Part shown: piece by piece, positions 63,099 to 64,000 of the stretch
Position numbering within the stretch: the stretch's first letter is position 1
Layout of the letters: every line of letters begins with the position of its first letter
DNA from: Mycolicibacterium sphagni
GTDB taxonomy: Bacteria; Actinomycetota; Actinomycetes; Mycobacteriales; Mycobacteriaceae
Assembly: GCF_002250655.1 (NCBI RefSeq)
Contig: NZ_NOZR01000006.1
Span: forward strand, 1-64,000
Length of the DNA: 64,000 nucleotides
Reading direction: 5' to 3'
Made by a program: the position numbers and the translations under genes
Notes under the pieces: generated by a model
Told to the model about the DNA's origin: nothing
Database searches by the model: none
What the model saw: only the letters and a program-made list of their open reading frames with translations

Positions 63099-64000
63099 AT
63101 GACCGTATCCACCCGTTCCTATCTGACGGCAGGGGTGGCGGCGATGGTCGTCGGTGCCACGGCAATCGTGCCGCTGCAGCGCTCAGCCCCGACCTCGATC
63201 TCTGCGGAGGCAGTGCGTCTGTCCGCGGCGGTGCAGCCGCTGGTCAGCCAGGTCAACGCCGCTGCGGCGACCCTCGGGCAGGTCGACACTGCCGCGGCCG
63301 TTGCCACACCGACGCAGCCGCGGGCCCAGGCCGCGGTGCAGGCGAACAACAACGCGTCCGACGCCATCGACGCGGCCTATTCGGTGATCATGTACTGGTC
63401 GAACTACCTCGTCCTGGATGTGGCCCCGTATCTGCTGGGCTGGATCCCGTTCGGCTATCTCATCAGCGACCAGATCAACATCTGGTACCCGACATTCACC
63501 GTGCCCGTCGCCAACAGCTTCGTCTACGACTTCCTCGACCCGGTGGTCAACGACTTCTGGAACCCGACGGTGTGGCGTGACGGACTCACCGCGATCGCTC
63601 AGACCGCATTCAGCGGCCTCGGCACCGTGGTCAACCAGGAGATCAGCTACTTCTGGAGCCTGGCTTGGTTCCCGTTCCCGCTGCCCCCGTTGCCGCCGCT
63701 GGCAGCGCTTGCCGCGACCAAGACCGCCGCGGCCGCGTCCACCACGGCCAAGACGACGACGGCCACGACAGGCATGGGCCATTCCGGCCGCTACCAGGTG
63801 GCGACCACCTCGACGGACACACCCACCACCAACACTGGCACCGACACAACCGACACCCTCACCCCGACCGCCGCCACCACGACCGCCGCAACCACGACAC
63901 AAGACACCTCCGCCGCCAAGACCTCGGGCAAGAGCACGTCGTCCAGCAAGAGCGGCTCGGCCACATCAGGTTCTGTCACCGGCAACAAGAGCGGCACGGC
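63099..64000 (+). CDS. Exported Thr/Ser-rich protein (3' end outside window)
   Basis: The frame from ATG 63099 stays open to the window edge (300 complete codons). It has a short N-terminal hydrophobic segment (YLTAGVAAMVVGATAIVPL) like a signal peptide, then a helical SAAVQPLVSQVNAAAATLG region. An aromatic-rich domain follows (YLVLDVAPYLLGWIPFGYL, DQINIWYPTF, VVNDFWNPTVWRDGLTAI). From about residue 205 it becomes a Thr/Ala/Ser/Lys low-complexity tail. Similar exported proteins occur in families in fast-growing mycobacteria. AGGGGG precedes the ATG. Function is unknown. Confidence 0.75.
   Translation, partial: MTVSTRSYLTAGVAAMVVGATAIVPLQRSAPTSISAEAVRLSAAVQPLVSQVNAAAATLGQVDTAAAVATPTQPRAQAAVQANNNASDAIDAAYSVIMYWSNYLVLDVAPYLLGWIPFGYLISDQINIWYPTFTVPVANSFVYDFLDPVVNDFWNPTVWRDGLTAIAQTAFSGLGTVVNQEISYFWSLAWFPFPLPPLPPLAALAATKTAAAASTTAKTTTATTGMGHSGRYQVATTSTDTPTTNTGTDTTDTLTPTAATTTAATTTQDTSAAKTSGKSTSSSKSGSATSGSVTGNKSGT

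Noticed and set aside
63183-63902. 239-codon minus-strand frame opposite the exported protein
   Set aside because: Gly/Arg/Val-rich antisense of a Thr-rich tail; the plus-strand frame has a signal peptide and ribosome site.

Overview
This window is chromosomal DNA from a fast-growing mycobacterium (Mycolicibacterium type). It is GC-rich and carries mycobacterial hallmark genes: the fused 2-oxoglutarate decarboxylase/dehydrogenase kgd, the trehalose importer lpqY-sugABC, sigE-rseA-htrA-tatB, gpgS, fbiC and an MspA-type porin. MspA porins are known from rapid growers and are absent from the tuberculosis complex. Gene order largely follows the M. tuberculosis block from kgd (Rv1248c) down to fbiC (Rv1173), in inverted orientation. 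That colinearity is my main support for several names. The links are from memory, not from a search.

Layout. 1-9.6 kb: 3' part of kgd, a membrane-anchored methyltransferase, a small secreted DUF732 protein, an SDR, lipoprotein LpqZ, a malic enzyme, CorA and a SUFU-domain protein. 9.6-14 kb: lpqY-sugA-sugB-sugC on the minus strand (trehalose recycling). 14-22 kb: a small membrane protein, two proline-rich DUF4190 proteins, a CitE-like lyase, and a plus-strand run of PRC/MgtE_N/CBS protein, four 35-bp repeats, DUF1003 protein, secreted transglycosylase, VC0807-type membrane protein and Mrp. 22-25.4 kb: sigE-rseA-htrA-tatB, with a probable MprA box before sigE. 25.6-31.9 kb: methyltransferase, an AT-richer LysR island, then a TetR regulator with its two-gene ABC exporter (Rv1219c-1218c-1217c type), and a DUF4126 protein. 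31.9-37.6 kb: glgC and glgM (alpha-glucan), then folP2-gpgS-divIVA-like-tagA, followed by a DUF3117 gene. 37.6-46.6 kb: fadD6, a LOG-family protein, a large P-loop ATPase, dapE, dapD, a VOC protein, fadD36 and a Nudix hydrolase. 46.7-53 kb: acyltransferase, TSUP permease, and the proline catabolic genes pruB-pruA with regulator pruC. 53-57.5 kb: MspA-like porin, dapC, fdxC, and a nucleotidyltransferase-Fic pair. 57.6-64 kb: an APC permease with an agmatinase/guanidinase-like ureohydrolase, fbiC, and the 5' part of a Thr-rich exported protein.

Most of the window is conserved core metabolism and envelope stress. The variable material sits at breaks relative to the tuberculosis order: the LysR island, the porin, and the Fic/permease/ureohydrolase block. 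The most unusual structures are (i) the four 35-bp repeats, which encode a chain of ATGA/GTGA-overlapping 12-codon minicistrons between two genes (MIRU-like logic), (ii) the Fic protein with a fused antitoxin-like N-terminus downstream of a degenerate nucleotidyltransferase, (iii) a perfect 32-bp palindrome covering the promoter and start of the TetR gene, (iv) a permease-ureohydrolase pair that may use guanidine, and (v) an MspA-type porin with Asn in place of one constriction-zone Asp.
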